Positions 44,290 through 55,389 of a stretch of DNA of 64,000 nucleotides are shown one piece after another. The number at the start of each line of letters is the position of its first letter. The stretch's first letter is position 1. The translations under genes were made by a program, and so were the position numbers. The stretch is from Kingdonia uniflora. Lineage: Eukaryota; Streptophyta; Magnoliopsida; Ranunculales; Circaeasteraceae. The stretch is taken from NCBI GenBank assembly GCA_014058105.1, contig JACGCM010002205.1, positions 3,596,001 to 3,660,000 of the forward strand. Direction: 5' to 3'. Under the pieces are notes generated by a model. That model was not told the origin of the DNA and did not search any database. It was given only the letters and a program-made list of their open reading frames with translations.

Positions 44290-44720
44290 TGTCACTCAAA
44301 CATCATCCTTTTCAGGTCGACGTAACTATTGACCTTGGTGATAATATCCTCCATGGTTGCAGGTTTGTTGAGGAAGAGGTGCTCTTTGGCCTTGTAGTCG
44401 AGTTAGAGCGCGTTGGTGAAAGTTGTAACAACTATTTTTTGATCGAGGTTATCCACTTTACGCATGAGCTCTAAAAACTTCTTCACAAAATCCTCGAGCT
44501 TCTCTCCGTATGATTGTTTAAGATTGATAAGAGAATATAAATTCTCCTCTTTATCTCTGTTGTGAGCATATGTCATGATAAACTGTTTCTGCAACTGGTC
44601 GAATGTATATATGGAGTCCTCAAGGAGAGAGTGAAACCATTGGAGTGGTTCTTCCTGTAGACTTATGGAAAATAGACAACAGAGGATGTGGTTGAGATTG
44701 AAATACAACCCCAATGAATC
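44290..44720 (-). pseudogene. Tat-like gag fragment
   Basis: Frame 44714-44403 reads EEPLQWFHSLLEDSIYTFDQ and LQKQFIMTYAHNRDKEENLY, the Retrotrans_gag capsid pattern (WF..L...SI.SF..L...F). It is followed by KLEDFVKKFLELMRKVDN. Confidence 0.8.
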
Positions 44721-45557
44721 ACAAAACTATTGAATGTGCTCCTTCGGGTTGGTACCTTTGTATTTACGAATTTTTAAAGTACGAAAACCTTTCGGTATCT
44801 CCATATCGAATAGTTTTTTTGCAATTAGACTTCCTTGTAATTTTATGATGTCATCCGCAGTATCCAAAATTTGTGCTTCGATCAACTCCTTAATACGCTG
44901 GTCCATATGTTCTTTGTGACATAATAACGTGTTGGTTGAATCACTGGACGAGTAGGTTACGAATGATGAGTACCAGTACCTTCACTCAAATGATTTCATG
45001 CTGGAACTCGATGTGGAGGTTGTTGTTCTTCCTCCTGACAGATGGAAATTCGGTTACCTCGGCTGGCTTCAGACTGAACTTCACCACCCGAATGAATGGA
45101 AGGCTGAGGTTCGTGCTGAATATTCTTGGAAATAGCTTTACTGGTGACTCCTCGAGGTCCTAATCTTTCCCTTGCAGAACATGGGAGGTCTCCGGTAACT
45201 GATCGTGACCTCTTGTTGGAGGAACTTGCTGAGTATTTTGCAGAGCCTCTAGGGCAGTTTGCATTATTATTATTTGGTCTTCATATTGCTTGAGCGCTGC
45301 CAAACGAGCTTGTCATTCTGTGTTGAGCTCTTTCTCGAAAGCTCTCAATCCTGAGTTAATTGAAGTTTGAGCTTAGCGCGTTTCTCTGCTTCGGTGTTGA
45401 GATTCGCCAGTAGTTTTGTAAGTTGTTCTGGCTCCACTGAAACATCAAGTTGGATGCCTGTAGCCGGTCATCTGGAAGTAACTATAATTGAAAGTTGTAG
45501 CGAAAGAATGCCTTAGGGTATCGTGAAAATGCAATCTTTTCCACAGTCGATGCCAAA

Positions 45558-46183
45558 TGTAATGGCCAAATTCTATAGGCTCGAAATGGCTTGGAATTCG
45601 CTATCACACCAATGAACCAGTGATAATATTCTAATGGAAAGCAAGAAATGACACATGTGGTTTTAACGTGAAAAACTACTTAATAGTTAAAAAAAACCAC
45701 GACCTCGAGTGAAGAATTTTTATAAAAATATATTTATTGCTTGAGGCAAATATCTTATTACAAGTGATCTCTAGATTTAGAAATGTTTGAACCTTGTAAC
45801 TAAAAAAGTTTGAATGTTTTTGAGAATCTGGAATATGTAGTTTTCTTGGTGATTTCTCGTGTAATTTTCTAGTTCTTGTCTCTTTTGGAACTTCTTCCTT
45901 ATATAGGCCTTCTCCGCAGTTTTTCATCGTGCTGAAGCACGTTCTCCAAACATTGTGGTTAGTGGCGGTTAATTGAGTAATTGATGAGTTCATGAGATAC
46001 AGGTGTCTTTGACTTGTTCAGGTTTTTTCGGTTTGAGTTTGACCCACGTTCTTTACCATTTCGTGTAGTAGGTTGAAATGTTGATTGGAGAAGTCATGTA
46101 AAAAATGCATGAGTCTGAGATGTTAATAGTTCGAGCTAGAAGCAGCTCGATTAGGGTCATATCGAGGGGTAAGCCCCTATACA
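45558..46183 (-). repeat. LTR copy A of the Tat-like family (5' LTR)
   Basis: It shares ordered blocks with 51518-52083 and 57756-58363: 'gctcgaaatggc', 'aaaaccacgacctc', 'tattgcttgagg', 'atcttattacaagtgat', 'gaagcacgttctcc' and a TATATAGG promoter-like site on the minus strand. The ends are TGTAATGGCC and CCCCTATACA on the plus strand. Confidence 0.88.
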
Positions 46184-46261
46184 TTTCTTTATGGCTGGTT
46201 GTGTATTTATCAATTATAAAAGTTGAACATGCTTTGGATTCCTTAATTGTTAATACATTAG

Positions 46262-48770
46262 TGATACGAAACTGTGCAAGCAATGGTGGGCTAAGTCTTC
46301 CTGATGCGACAATGCACCTTGTGAAGTCGACGAATGACGTTCTTAATCTAATGAAACTAGGTGAGATGAACCGTTTTGCTAGCTCCGCTGCACTCAACAA
46401 TCGAAGCAGTCGTTCTCATAGGTTTGTATTTCCATTGATATAGATTCTTTGATTTTCTTATATACTTTAATACCATGTAGAAACCAAAGAGGCATACAAG
46501 ATATTCTTGTAGGTACTTGGTTAGATTCTTAATATAGTGGGGACTGAAAAAGAAATCTCGTATAGCTGCATTCTTTACTGAGTAACCACTTCATTATGCT
46601 ACCATATATCTTTTTTTACCTTGCGTTATGTCGATGCTGCAACAGTATTTTTGTGTACTTGCTTTTGTGCTTTTATCCCACATGTAGTATAGTGCATATT
46701 ACTGTAGTAAGTAGCCCATTCGCTATAGGATGTAAGCAACATGAAAGAATTTAGTCCAACATTCGCTAAGAGTATCGGTTCTTTCTCATCTCTGCCCAAA
46801 AGGCTTGTGTTACTTAATGAAGTACCTAAAGATGCATTCTTCGGTTGCACAAACTAACTCTAAAGTTTGGATCATAATTTCCTACTGCGTTTTGACAGTT
46901 CACGTGTAAGGTAAAGATATTTCTTGAAACATCCAACATAGTTGCCTGCATCTAGTGGATCTTGCTGGGAGTGATAGGGTAGACAAGTCAGAAGTTACTG
47001 GAGATAGGCTAAAGGAGGCACAATATATTAATAGGTCATTATCCTGATTGGGGGATGTTATTGTTGGCAACAGTTTTGTAAAACAATCAGATTTCTGACA
47101 GGTCTGACACGGCCTATTTGGGCCCACTTTGAGGTGGGACCCGATGTCCGAAACTCATGTTTGCCGGTACCATTACGAAGCTCTCTCCGAGGGCTTTCCA
47201 ACGGTATATTCGAACGACCAAAACGGTTGTCGGATGAATGAGTAATTAGTCTCCAAAGTCAGCTACTTGAAAACTGTTCGTGAAAAGGTGCGTGCCTTTT
47301 CCTTCCGTTAGTTTTAAACAAATACAACTGTTGTAAATGTGTCTTTTCAAGTAGTTGCACCACAACTGTTTGTGAACAGGTGTGTTTAGCCTATAAATTA
47401 GTGTTGAATCTGATCAATTCACTTACTCATTTTTTCGTGTGGCTTACCCTCGAATCTCCTTCTCTCTCTTAAACTGTTGAAGAGCAGTTCGCATATTGTT
47501 CGCCAGAGACAGCGTATTCCAGTGCAGGTTACGTCCGTACCGACTGTTGTATTTTGGGAGACTACCTGCCAGAGATCTGTTTGCACGTAAACAGGCAGCT
47601 ATATTGTCTTAAGGAGATTGTCTAGCAAGCCTCAGTCATCCTCTTTAATCCTAATTTGCATTTAACTTTCGGAAAAACAGTAAGTGTAGTTCATTAGTTA
47701 ATTCATATTTTATTTCTATTACAAGACTGTACTATTATCTTATTTCTACTTAATCATACTGTAAAACAGTAAGATTACGGTGACAATTCTAAGTCATTTC
47801 TAGATTTTACATTATTATACAACATATACAGTCTGTATTGAGACAGATTGTTACATAGAATAAATCGATGATTTATTCCGTGCTAATTCAGACAGATTGT
47901 ACTCCAACAATTATTACAGCTCTGGCTCAAAAGAACTCCCATATTCCCTACGAAAATAGCAAGTTGACACAATTGCTACAAGATTCCCTGTGTAGTAAAT
48001 TTGAGCACTTTCCACTTTTTTCTCTCTTTGCAGTAATGATGTATGTACAAATATGATACCGACTGATTTTGGTTGTCATAATTTCTTTTCTCTCGAAATA
48101 TGTTGTACTAGGAGGGCATGCCAAAACATTGATGTTCGTTCATGTGAGTCCAGAAGCAGATTCATATGCTGAAATAGTGAGTACACTGAAGTTCGCTGAG
48201 AGGACATCGACGGTTGAACTTGGTGCTGCTCGCTTAAACAAACAGAGCGCTGAGGTTTGGGAACTAAGGAAGCAGGTATACTTTCTTCCTTACAAAGTTA
48301 ATGCTTGCCAAATCGTTGTATTTCTTTCTCTAAGTATTATATCAAACTTCGACTCGTTATTTACTGGATATTACAACCACATATATCCTTACATTGTCTG
48401 AGTACAAACATAAAATAAAACTCCTGTTAGTAATCTCATTAAAGTGTGCCTGTGAAAATTATTCATCTTTTATACATGGACAAAACTGTCATTACTCAAA
48501 GCTTCGTGTTCGCCGATATGAATGAAAATGAAAAAGCATACAATAATTTTCAGCAAACAAACAAACATATTTTTATTGAGTAATAAAACGAATTTTTAGT
48601 TTCTATAAGTCTCATGAATTAAATTCTTTTGCAGGTTGAGAGCTTAAAAATGTATTAACAAGAAAGGAAGCACAGATTGCAGAGCCAAATAAAGTAAAAG
48701 AAGTGAAACCCCCACCAGAGAAAACTCCCCCACGCTCTCGACGACTTAGCATTGAAGGTTCTGTTACTGT
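46262..48770 (+). pseudogene. Kinesin-14 motor domain pseudogene (intron-containing)
   Basis: Exon pieces are as follows. 46262-46421 reads IRNCASNGGLSLPDATMHLV and LNNRSSRSH (switch I NxxSSRSH). About 46890-47061 plus 47910-47996 reads [15 protein letters not shown] (switch II DLAGSE, Glu to Asp) and [10 protein letters not shown], then ALAQKNSHIPYENSKLTQLL. 48112-48275 reads GGHAKTLMFVHVSPEAD, TLKFAERTSTVELGAA. 48635-48770 is the neck/tail with TPPRSRRLSIEG. Introns with GT-AG ends lie between, so this is a genomic rather than processed copy. A TGA replaces Ala in SLSALGD, other stops and a frameshift occur, and a solo LTR splits the second exon. The 5' part lies beyond the gypsy element and was not found. 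Confidence 0.88.
47062..47909. mobile_element. Solo LTR (848 bp) in the kinesin pseudogene
   Basis: Begins TGTTGGCAACAG and ends ACTCCAACA, with inverted TGTTGG/CCAACA ends as in copia LTRs. The flanks are gttat (47057-47061) and attat (47910-47914), a 5-bp target duplication with one change. Joining the flanks restores GDVI|TALAQKNS of the kinesin. No coding sequence inside. Confidence 0.82.
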
Positions 48771-49284
48771 CAAGTCAGAAGTTACTGCAGTGTGCAATGC
48801 TTTATTAACTGCTATCCTTCAGTTAAAGACATCAAAGTTACAAATTTTATGGAACACCTTAACTTTGGGCCTGATGGTTTTGGGGACTGCTTTTACCATG
48901 CTTATTAGCGAGCCATGTTTTGTTTCTTCGATAGTTTGTAGCAGAGACATGTACGTGAATCTTCATTTCATTTTTTTTCTCTCTAGGTGGTTTATGACTT
49001 TTTGCTAGTGCCACTCAGTATTTCTAGAATCCTTGGCTTTAATATCATTTTCAATACATAAAGATTTTGTTATAAGTATCACTGTTATTGCACTTGAATT
49101 CAACATGTATGGCATTCCAACATTAATATTTCTTTCTCTTATTTGAAAATTACTTATAGAAATTGATCATTTTTTTGGTACTTCTATTACTTAAGTGTAG
49201 GTACAGATCTTCTATAGGTGCAGCAGGTGGCTATAGCTGAAATGGCTCATCTACATAGCATGTAATGTAGGAGCTGTAGGGAAA
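48771..49284. other. Downstream of kinesin exon, nothing recognised
   Basis: Probably kinesin intron or 3' flank. A 101-codon plus frame (48703-49008) begins in the kinesin exon and continues into unrelated hydrophobic text. Confidence 0.35.
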
Positions 49285-49668
49285 AAATGTATTTTTTTTT
49301 TATAAATTTTCAAACTAACAACATCACTTTTATGGCGATGTAGACTCATCTGTTTTGTGTATCTAAGTCACTTTCCACATGACGTTAATTCTTCAATTAC
49401 TTCACTTTTAACGTGACATAAATTCTTCAATTATGTTATTTATTCGCTGAGGATAAAAATACTTATTACGTCACTTTTAAATGATAGTTAGTTACTTTGA
49501 AGACACTTTTAACGTCATTTTTTCAATATAAAAAAGTCATTAAAAAAATGACGTCAATGTAGAGTACTAACCAAGTCGCCTTGGTCAACGTTGCTTGCAA
49601 AAGTGACGCTATTTCTCTTTTACGCCACATTTTTAGTGACGTAAATACCCGTATTTGTTGTAGTGATT
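49285..49668. mobile_element. CACTA (En/Spm) transposon end, orphan
   Basis: The right terminus read inward (minus) is CACTACAACAAATACGGG, the classic plant CACTA end. The inside has repeated subterminal motifs of the acgtcacttttaa type in both directions (about 49380, 49405, 49475, 49510, 49545, 49605, 49635), which is how CACTA ends bind their transposase. No matching left end and no transposase were found, so this is a deletion relic or its other end is lost. Confidence 0.6.
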
Positions 49669-50017
49669 GATGAGGAATTTGATTGTATGGGTACTCGGTA
49701 TTTATGGAAGACTGTATTTGGCATTTATAATGATGGAAATGATTGATGTATTTGACGTTTAGGGTTCCCAGATTGGTTTTGCTTTGAATGAAGATGCTTT
49801 GGAAACATATATGCACATTAAATATGGGTTGGATATAAATATTGCCTGTACTGTAGTGTCTGTGATCTTTGTGAAAGTACCTTGTTGTTGTAAATATTTT
49901 TTGTTGTACTCTATGTTGATAATGGGGAGGACCAGGCGACAGGTATTTGAAGAGAGGAAGTTGGTGGTGAACTGATTAGATGTGGTACTGCAGGGCACTT
50001 GGTATTAACCAATTGTT

Positions 50018-50370
50018 GACCTGTAATACGGTAGATGTGTTGGCCGAATTGAATGAACTAATTGTGGAACTGTAATCTGCTGGTCGAATTAGATAAACCA
50101 ATTGTGGACCTGTAATCTGTTGGTCAAATTGGAAGAACCAATTGTGGACCTATGATTGAGTAGATGGGTTGGTCGAATTGGACGAGCCAATTGTAGACCA
50201 GTGATTGAGTAAATGGGTTGGTTGAATTAGGCAAACAAATTGTGAACCTGTGATTTAGTAGATGGGTTGGTCGAATTGGATGAACCAATTGTGGATCTGT
50301 GATTTAGTAGATGGGTTGGTTGAATTGGATGAACCAATTGCGGATCTGTAATTTAGTAGATGGGTTTGGA
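50018..50370. repeat. Tandem array, 49-bp unit, about 7-8 copies
   Basis: The unit reads ctgtgatttagtagatgggttggtcgaattgg with a gatgaaccaattgtggac second half. The last copies are nearly identical and the first two are shorter (about 41 bp) and diverged. Confidence 0.92.
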
Positions 50371-50399
50371 GCTTAGTTGAAAGTAGAGAATCTAAAGTT

Positions 50400-51335
50400 G
50401 AGGTTGATCATTGAAAGCTGGTAAAAAGATTAATAATGAGGTCGAATACTGAGCTGAAGCTGAGTAAGCTGAAGCTTAAGCTAAAAATTTAAGATGGAAA
50501 TATAAGTTGTGGAAAATCGAGCTGAAGCTGAAAATGTAACCTGAAACTAAAAATCGAGCTGAAACCTAAAAATTGAGCTGAAGATGTAAGCTAAAAATTG
50601 AGCTGAAAATGTAAGCTAGAAATGTAAGTTGTGGAAAATCGAGCTGAAAATGTAAGATGAAAATTGAGTTGAAAATGTAAGCTGAAAATGTAAGCTAAAA
50701 ATTGAGTTGAAAGCTGAAAATTGAGCTGAAAGTTAAAAATTGAGTTGAAAATGTAAACTGAAAATCAACCTGAAAATCTAATCTTAAAATGTAAGCTATA
50801 AATTGAGATAAAAGCTAAAAATCGAGCTAAAAATGTTATCTGAAAATTAAGTTGAAAGCTAAAAATTGAGCTAAAAATCAGGCCGAAAGTTGAAAATTAA
50901 GCTGAAAATATAAGTTAAAAATTGAACTGGAAACTAAAAATCAAGCCAAAAATATAAGCTAAAAGCTGAAAACTGAGCTAAAAATATAATCTGAAAATGT
51001 AAGATGAAAATTAAGCTAAAAATTAAGTTGAAAATGTAAGCTGAAAATCGAGCTGAAAGCTAAAAATTGAGCTGAAAGTGTAATCTAAAAATGTTAGCTA
51101 AAAATTGAACTGAAAGACGGAAATCGAGTTGAAAATGTAATCTGAAAATATATACTAAAAATGTAAGCTGAAAGCTAAAAATCGAGCTAAAAATGTAAAC
51201 TAAAAATTGAGTTGAAAATGTAAGCTGAAAGTTGTAAATCGAGCTAAAAATATAAGCGGAAAATCGAGCTGAAAATGTAAGCTAAAAATTGAGCTGAAAG
51301 CTAAAAATCGAGCTAAAAATGTAATCTGAAGTTAT
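50400..51335. repeat. Degenerate tandem array of agctgaaaatgta/aaaaattg
   Basis: Over 900 bp consist of variants of 'gagctgaaaatgtaagc' and 'taaaaattgagctgaaagc', about 10-17 bp per module, in mixed order. The purine-rich strand has almost no other sequence. No coding capacity. Confidence 0.9.
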
Positions 51336-51517
51336 TTTTAATCATCTTCCTCCTCTTTATTGCCCCCAGTATTGATTGCACATATCGAAGTGTGATCGAT
51401 GCTGGGGCAATTGTAGGTTGGTTGCTTAGAGGTCACCATGATTGCAAATTGATCGATGAGTAACTGTCTGCCTTAAGATTTTATGGAAATGTCTTGTTTC
51501 TCACAGACGACGCCAAA

Positions 51518-52083
51518 TGTAATGACATAATTTCGTAGCTCGAAATTAGATCTTACACCAAATGTATTTGTGATAAAAATTAATGTAATGCAAAAAATGA
51601 CACAGGTAATTTAGCGTGGAAAACCATTGAATAGATAAAAAACCATGACCTCGAGTTGAGGGTTTAGTAACTGTAACTTTTATTGCTTGAGGCTGATGAT
51701 ATCTTATTACAAGTAATCTATTTGAACTAGAAATGTTTAATCTTGAAATAAGAAGTTTTATGTTAAAGTCTAGAAAATCTAGTTTTTTTGGTCCCCTATC
51801 TCCTCTGAAACCTTTTCTTTATATAGACCTTACCTGCAGCTCGTTATCGTGTAGAAGCACGTTCTCCGAATATGAGGTAAGTGGTGGTTAAATGTGCAAC
51901 TATTTAGTTCATAGGAGACATGTATATTTGACTTATTCATATTTGGCTGTAATGCTCAATCCACGTTCTTTATCAGTTCGTGGTCTAGGTGGCAATGTTG
52001 ACTATACATGTCACGTGTGTAATGCGCGAGTCTGATATTGAGGTAGTTCGAGTTTGGACTAGGTCGAGGAATTGGTCCCTACA
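51518..52083 (-). repeat. LTR copy B of the Tat-like family (5' LTR)
   Basis: 566 bp, plus-strand ends TGTAATGACA and GGTCCCTACA. It is followed on the minus strand by the PBS TTTGGCGTCGTCTGTG. Its outer end lies directly against Mutator transposase sequence. Confidence 0.9.
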
Positions 52084-53952
52084 GAAAACACTGCGTTTCA
52101 ACTTGTATACATATTTTTGTTGCCCCCCATGCTAACATCTCCAAGTGGCTTCCTTTGTAATATTTCTTCATATTTCTAAACATGTGCTTAAAGCAGAATC
52201 TATCATTGACATGGGGATAAACACTGGCCATACCATTAACAAGGCCCTTCTGCCTATCAAAAATGAATGTCAATTTCCAAGAGTGTGCTTTCAACTCATA
52301 TTCCAAAATTTGTAAGAAAGTTGTCCAAGCCTCTTTGTACTCACTCTTGCAAAAGTACATTCCAATTGGGAACAAACTATTATTCCCATCAAGGCTCAAA
52401 ACAGATAGGACCACTCCACCATATTTTCCCTTTAAAAAGCAACCATCTAATCCTAAAATTGGTCTACATCCATTGACAAAACCATATAAAGATGCTCTAA
52501 AAGTAATACATGTGCCAGTCCACTGCTTTGTATACCATCTGTGCTAGTAGATGAAATGTTACTAGGGTTCCTTAACAAAATTTGAATATTCAACTCAGGC
52601 AAAACATTGTATCCCATAAGCTATCCTTTCCATGCAAATGGTCTTTACATTCCAAGTAGTATAATAGGAAATGTCAATTCCATATTTTTTTTCAGAATCT
52701 TCCTCTTGATTTCTCTAGGAGAAATTGTCTTGACATCTCTTGCGAAGTCTTCAACTTCATTTGTCACCCACTATACATTACCCAACTTGTTCCCACTCTC
52801 TAGTTTCCCTTGCAATCATGTTCAAAATGATAACCTTTCAGTTCCATGGTATGTCCATCATTCAGCCTTAATACAGAAGCTAACCACTTATACTTGGGAT
52901 CAGAACACTTCATTCTGAATTTGATACTTTCGTTCTTGATATAAATGTAATTAAGATGCCATATTATTGCAAAATTCTTGAAATACTTCCTAGCATCAAA
53001 AATAGTTAGTCACTGCATTCATACTATCAACTCTTTGTACATAGGCTCAACAGTTTCCTTAAACAAGTTATTATCTTTAACTGCATATATATTATCTGTC
53101 TGCTCAGCCAACCTCTCAAATTGTCCTCCTCCTTGGAGCTCTTCAGCAGTAGGAAAATCATCCCATCCTGTGATGAATGGGTATTGTAATAACCCTCTCC
53201 AGGAGCTAAATTATTAACATCCAATTTATCATTATGGTCATCTCCCACTTTAGCTTCTATTTTATCTCCTACTTCAGCTTCTACGTCATCTCTCACTTCA
53301 GCGTCTATGTCATCTCCTACTTCATCTTTTTTATTAGTCCAAAGATTACTCCCAATCTCTTCCAAATACTCTTCATCATACTCCTTAGATAACTCCTTAT
53401 CACTGTCATATGTTTGAGGAAGTTCATCTAATGCTTCTTCTAGTAGCACACTAGGTTTTGACTTCTTTGGCATTTTTATCTTGTGGTCAACCCATTCTTT
53501 CTTCCTTTTCGCAATTTTTTTTGAATTTGGAGTTGGTTTTGGATGCTTGAATTGGATTGTGTCTGGATTGATATCAATATTTTCTTCAATTGGCTTAGGA
53601 TCCCTATCACATCTCTCAACGATATTAACTCCGCAATAAAAGTAGGTTACTCCAACTTGCTCTTCATCACCTTCTGCCCACATCTCTTTCAACTCCTTGA
53701 CATGTGAATACAAAATGGGGCTCCCTTATACAGACAACATACCTCAACACCAATCCCTTTAGGAACATAGTCACAATCTTCCTCTATGTTTATTATACTA
53801 GATACCTTAGATATACAACTGTTAAATTCAAGCTTCTGACCCTCTACATTTGGAAGCATAATGCAATTTCCCCCTTTGTAGTCTATATGTTTCCACCATA
53901 TTTTACTCAAATCACCCCACTCTCCCCCGTAATTGATAACCATATCCCTCAT
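52084..53952 (-). pseudogene. MURA-type Mutator transposase, broken
   Basis: Frames in order are as follows. 53952-53689 has GGEWGDLSKIWWKH and KLEFNSCISKVSSI. 53713-53027 (228 aa) is acidic, with repeats of VGDDIDAEVRDDVEAEVGD, ending in hydrophobic text. A WRKY/GCM1-like DNA-binding zinc part lies at about 52960-52700 (KCSDPKYKWLASVLR, KGYHFEHDC). The MULE catalytic core comes last: RPILGLDGCFLKGKYGG (Asp), SLDGNNSLFPIG, FIFDRQKGLVNGM (Asp) and NDRFCFKHMFRNMKK. The C-terminal zinc finger is lost to the LTR insertion. Stops and frame changes show it is dead. Confidence 0.85.
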
Positions 53953-54711
53953 ATCATACTATTGCCTATTACAACATATGAGCAACCACAACAAAACAGT
54001 GTAAGAAACAAGATAATACAAATCTCTAAATTTACAAAATGATAACAGTGTACACATAGTTTCCAGAAATCCTGAAACTTAAACCCTAATTTGTGTACAA
54101 CCCAATTAATACGAGTCAACATAAATTTCTAAGTGAAAAAACCTAATTGATACAAGTCAACTCACAAACAAATACATAATTTGAAAAACCTTAATTTTCA
54201 CAATCGTACAATTTTAACAATCACAGCAAATCCTAATTTTTACAATCACAAAAACCCTAACTTGTTTCAAATCAAAGCAAAATAAAATTAATTCAAGCGC
54301 ACATTCTATATGCTCAAAAAGAGAGAGAGAGAGAACAAAAAACTTACCTCTTTAATGCTTTTCTTTTCCTCTTCGATGCACCCATCTTCGTGCCACCATC
54401 TTCCTTTTGAGGGTTTTCCCTCATTATCAACACACACACAATAGAGAGAGAGAGATAAATAAAGGGTAAAATTGAGTTCAAATGACCAATTCGATCTACC
54501 TCGTTTTCTAGGCTTAAATTGGAAAGTCGGTCGAACGACTCTGGGTTCAGACTTATTTTAATTGTTTATTATGATTTCTAAAGGAAATTGCAGTTTTAAA
54601 AAATCCCTGTAGACTTCAACCGCAAATTCAGGACTAAACACAATAAAATAAAAATGTCGGGGTCATTTGCTAATATAATAGGAAACACCTGGGTATTTCT
54701 CAAATTCACCA
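52084..54711 (-). mobile_element. Mutator-like element (MULE), 3' truncated
   Basis: The right end, read inward on the minus strand, is GGTGAATTTGAGAAATACCC followed by AGGTGTTTCC, the style of MULE terminal repeats. The inside has a first exon with a basic NLS-like KRKRKALKR near 54350, an acidic N-terminal region and a MURA core. The left side is cut at 52083 by the Tat-like LTR; no left terminal repeat was found. Confidence 0.75.
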
Positions 54712-55095
54712 TAATGTTTAATGCACATTTTGAAGAACATTTCTAAATGTGATGGTTGGTTTGATAAAGGAGCAATAACACAAACCTAATTAGCAAGCTT
54801 GTGTGGGTGGGGGGGAATTCGGGAAAAAATTCAGGTTTTTTTCTTGTTCTTCTGGGTGTTCCACCCTGTGCTCATCTCGCTCTTTCTCTCTCTCTTAATC
54901 ATTTGCAAGCCACCATCCAATAGGTACTGGTGTAAAGTGTAAACAATTCCTGGGTCAGGCTTAACTTGAACGCACACCCGACACTACAACCCATCCAAAT
55001 AGCCCAACTACTGCTTCAGTCTTCTTCTCCCACTCTGTTGAGACTTCTTTGACTCAAAACGCTCACAACTTCGCAACTATCAAAGATAGAAAAAG
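54712..55095. other. Upstream region of the 97-aa ORF
   Basis: Contains a G-run (54803-54815), T-rich text and a CT-rich stretch (54870-54900), which are common in plant 5' leaders. No TATA box could be picked with confidence. Confidence 0.35.
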
Positions 55096-55389
55096 ATGTG
55101 CAGAGGCCAACAAACCCCCGAACGACACCGTCACACATGCGAGGAGGAATCGCGTCTCTCACGTATCCTCTCACGCCAACGAGCCGAGCTAACAACCTTA
55201 CGAGCTCAGCTCACTGAAGCCGATGCTCAATTGGACGCCATGAGAGCTCGATTAGCAGATTACGAAGCTCGTATTGAGAGAGAACGTGCTCGAGTCGAAC
55301 AACGTCGTCGATTGGTCTCTGTCATCACCATACTCAAACCCTACTTGCAACAAAACCAAATCAATCAATCACCACCACAGCAGGACTGA
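55096..55389 (+). CDS. 97-aa Arg-rich coiled-coil protein, unknown
   Basis: Starts MCRGQQTPERHRHTCEEE. Residues 18-75 form heptads rich in Arg, Glu, Leu and Ala (LSRILSRQRAELTTLRAQL, ADAQLDAMRARLADYEAR), clearly a coiled coil. It ends in a Gln/Asn-rich tail (LQQNQINQSPPQQD). The codon use and clean frame differ from the surrounding decayed TEs. The splice donor-like CACG|GTGAGTAAG lies 23 bp past the stop, so the 3' UTR may hold an intron. I recognise no family. It could be a real small plant gene or the first exon of a longer one. Confidence 0.5.
   Translation: MCRGQQTPERHRHTCEEESRLSRILSRQRAELTTLRAQLTEADAQLDAMRARLADYEARIERERARVEQRRRLVSVITILKPYLQQNQINQSPPQQD

Larger units (their letters stand above)
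40076..46183 (-). mobile_element. Tat-like Ty3/gypsy element, minus strand, 3' truncated
   Basis: The 5' LTR is 45558-46183 (TGTATAGGGGC...GGCCATTACA on the minus strand). It is followed by a PBS-like TTTGGCATCGACTGTGG. Gag, protease, RT, RNase H and integrase pieces then run leftward to about 40180. No left LTR is present; the LINE copy abuts instead. The same LTR family recurs at 51518-52083 and 57756-58363. It lies inside a kinesin pseudogene, whose first recognisable exon begins 79 bp right of the LTR. Confidence 0.82.
49669..52083 (-). mobile_element. Tat-like gypsy deletion derivative with repeat arrays
   Basis: On the minus strand: LTR (51518-52083), PBS TTTGGCGTCGTCTGTGAG, then about 100 bp leader. 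Next is a piece matching the RNase H 3' region of copy A (51345-51415 against 41090-41155). Then come two tandem arrays (51335-50400 and 50370-50018). The last part (49980-49669) matches 58440-58690, next to the 3' LTR of another copy. Most of gag and pol is thus missing. No left LTR is present. Its right end cuts a Mutator transposase. Confidence 0.75.

Noticed and set aside
49523..49998. Minus-strand frames of 80-97 aa
   Set aside because: They span the CACTA end and Tat untranslated sequence with no shared frame in the related copy C.
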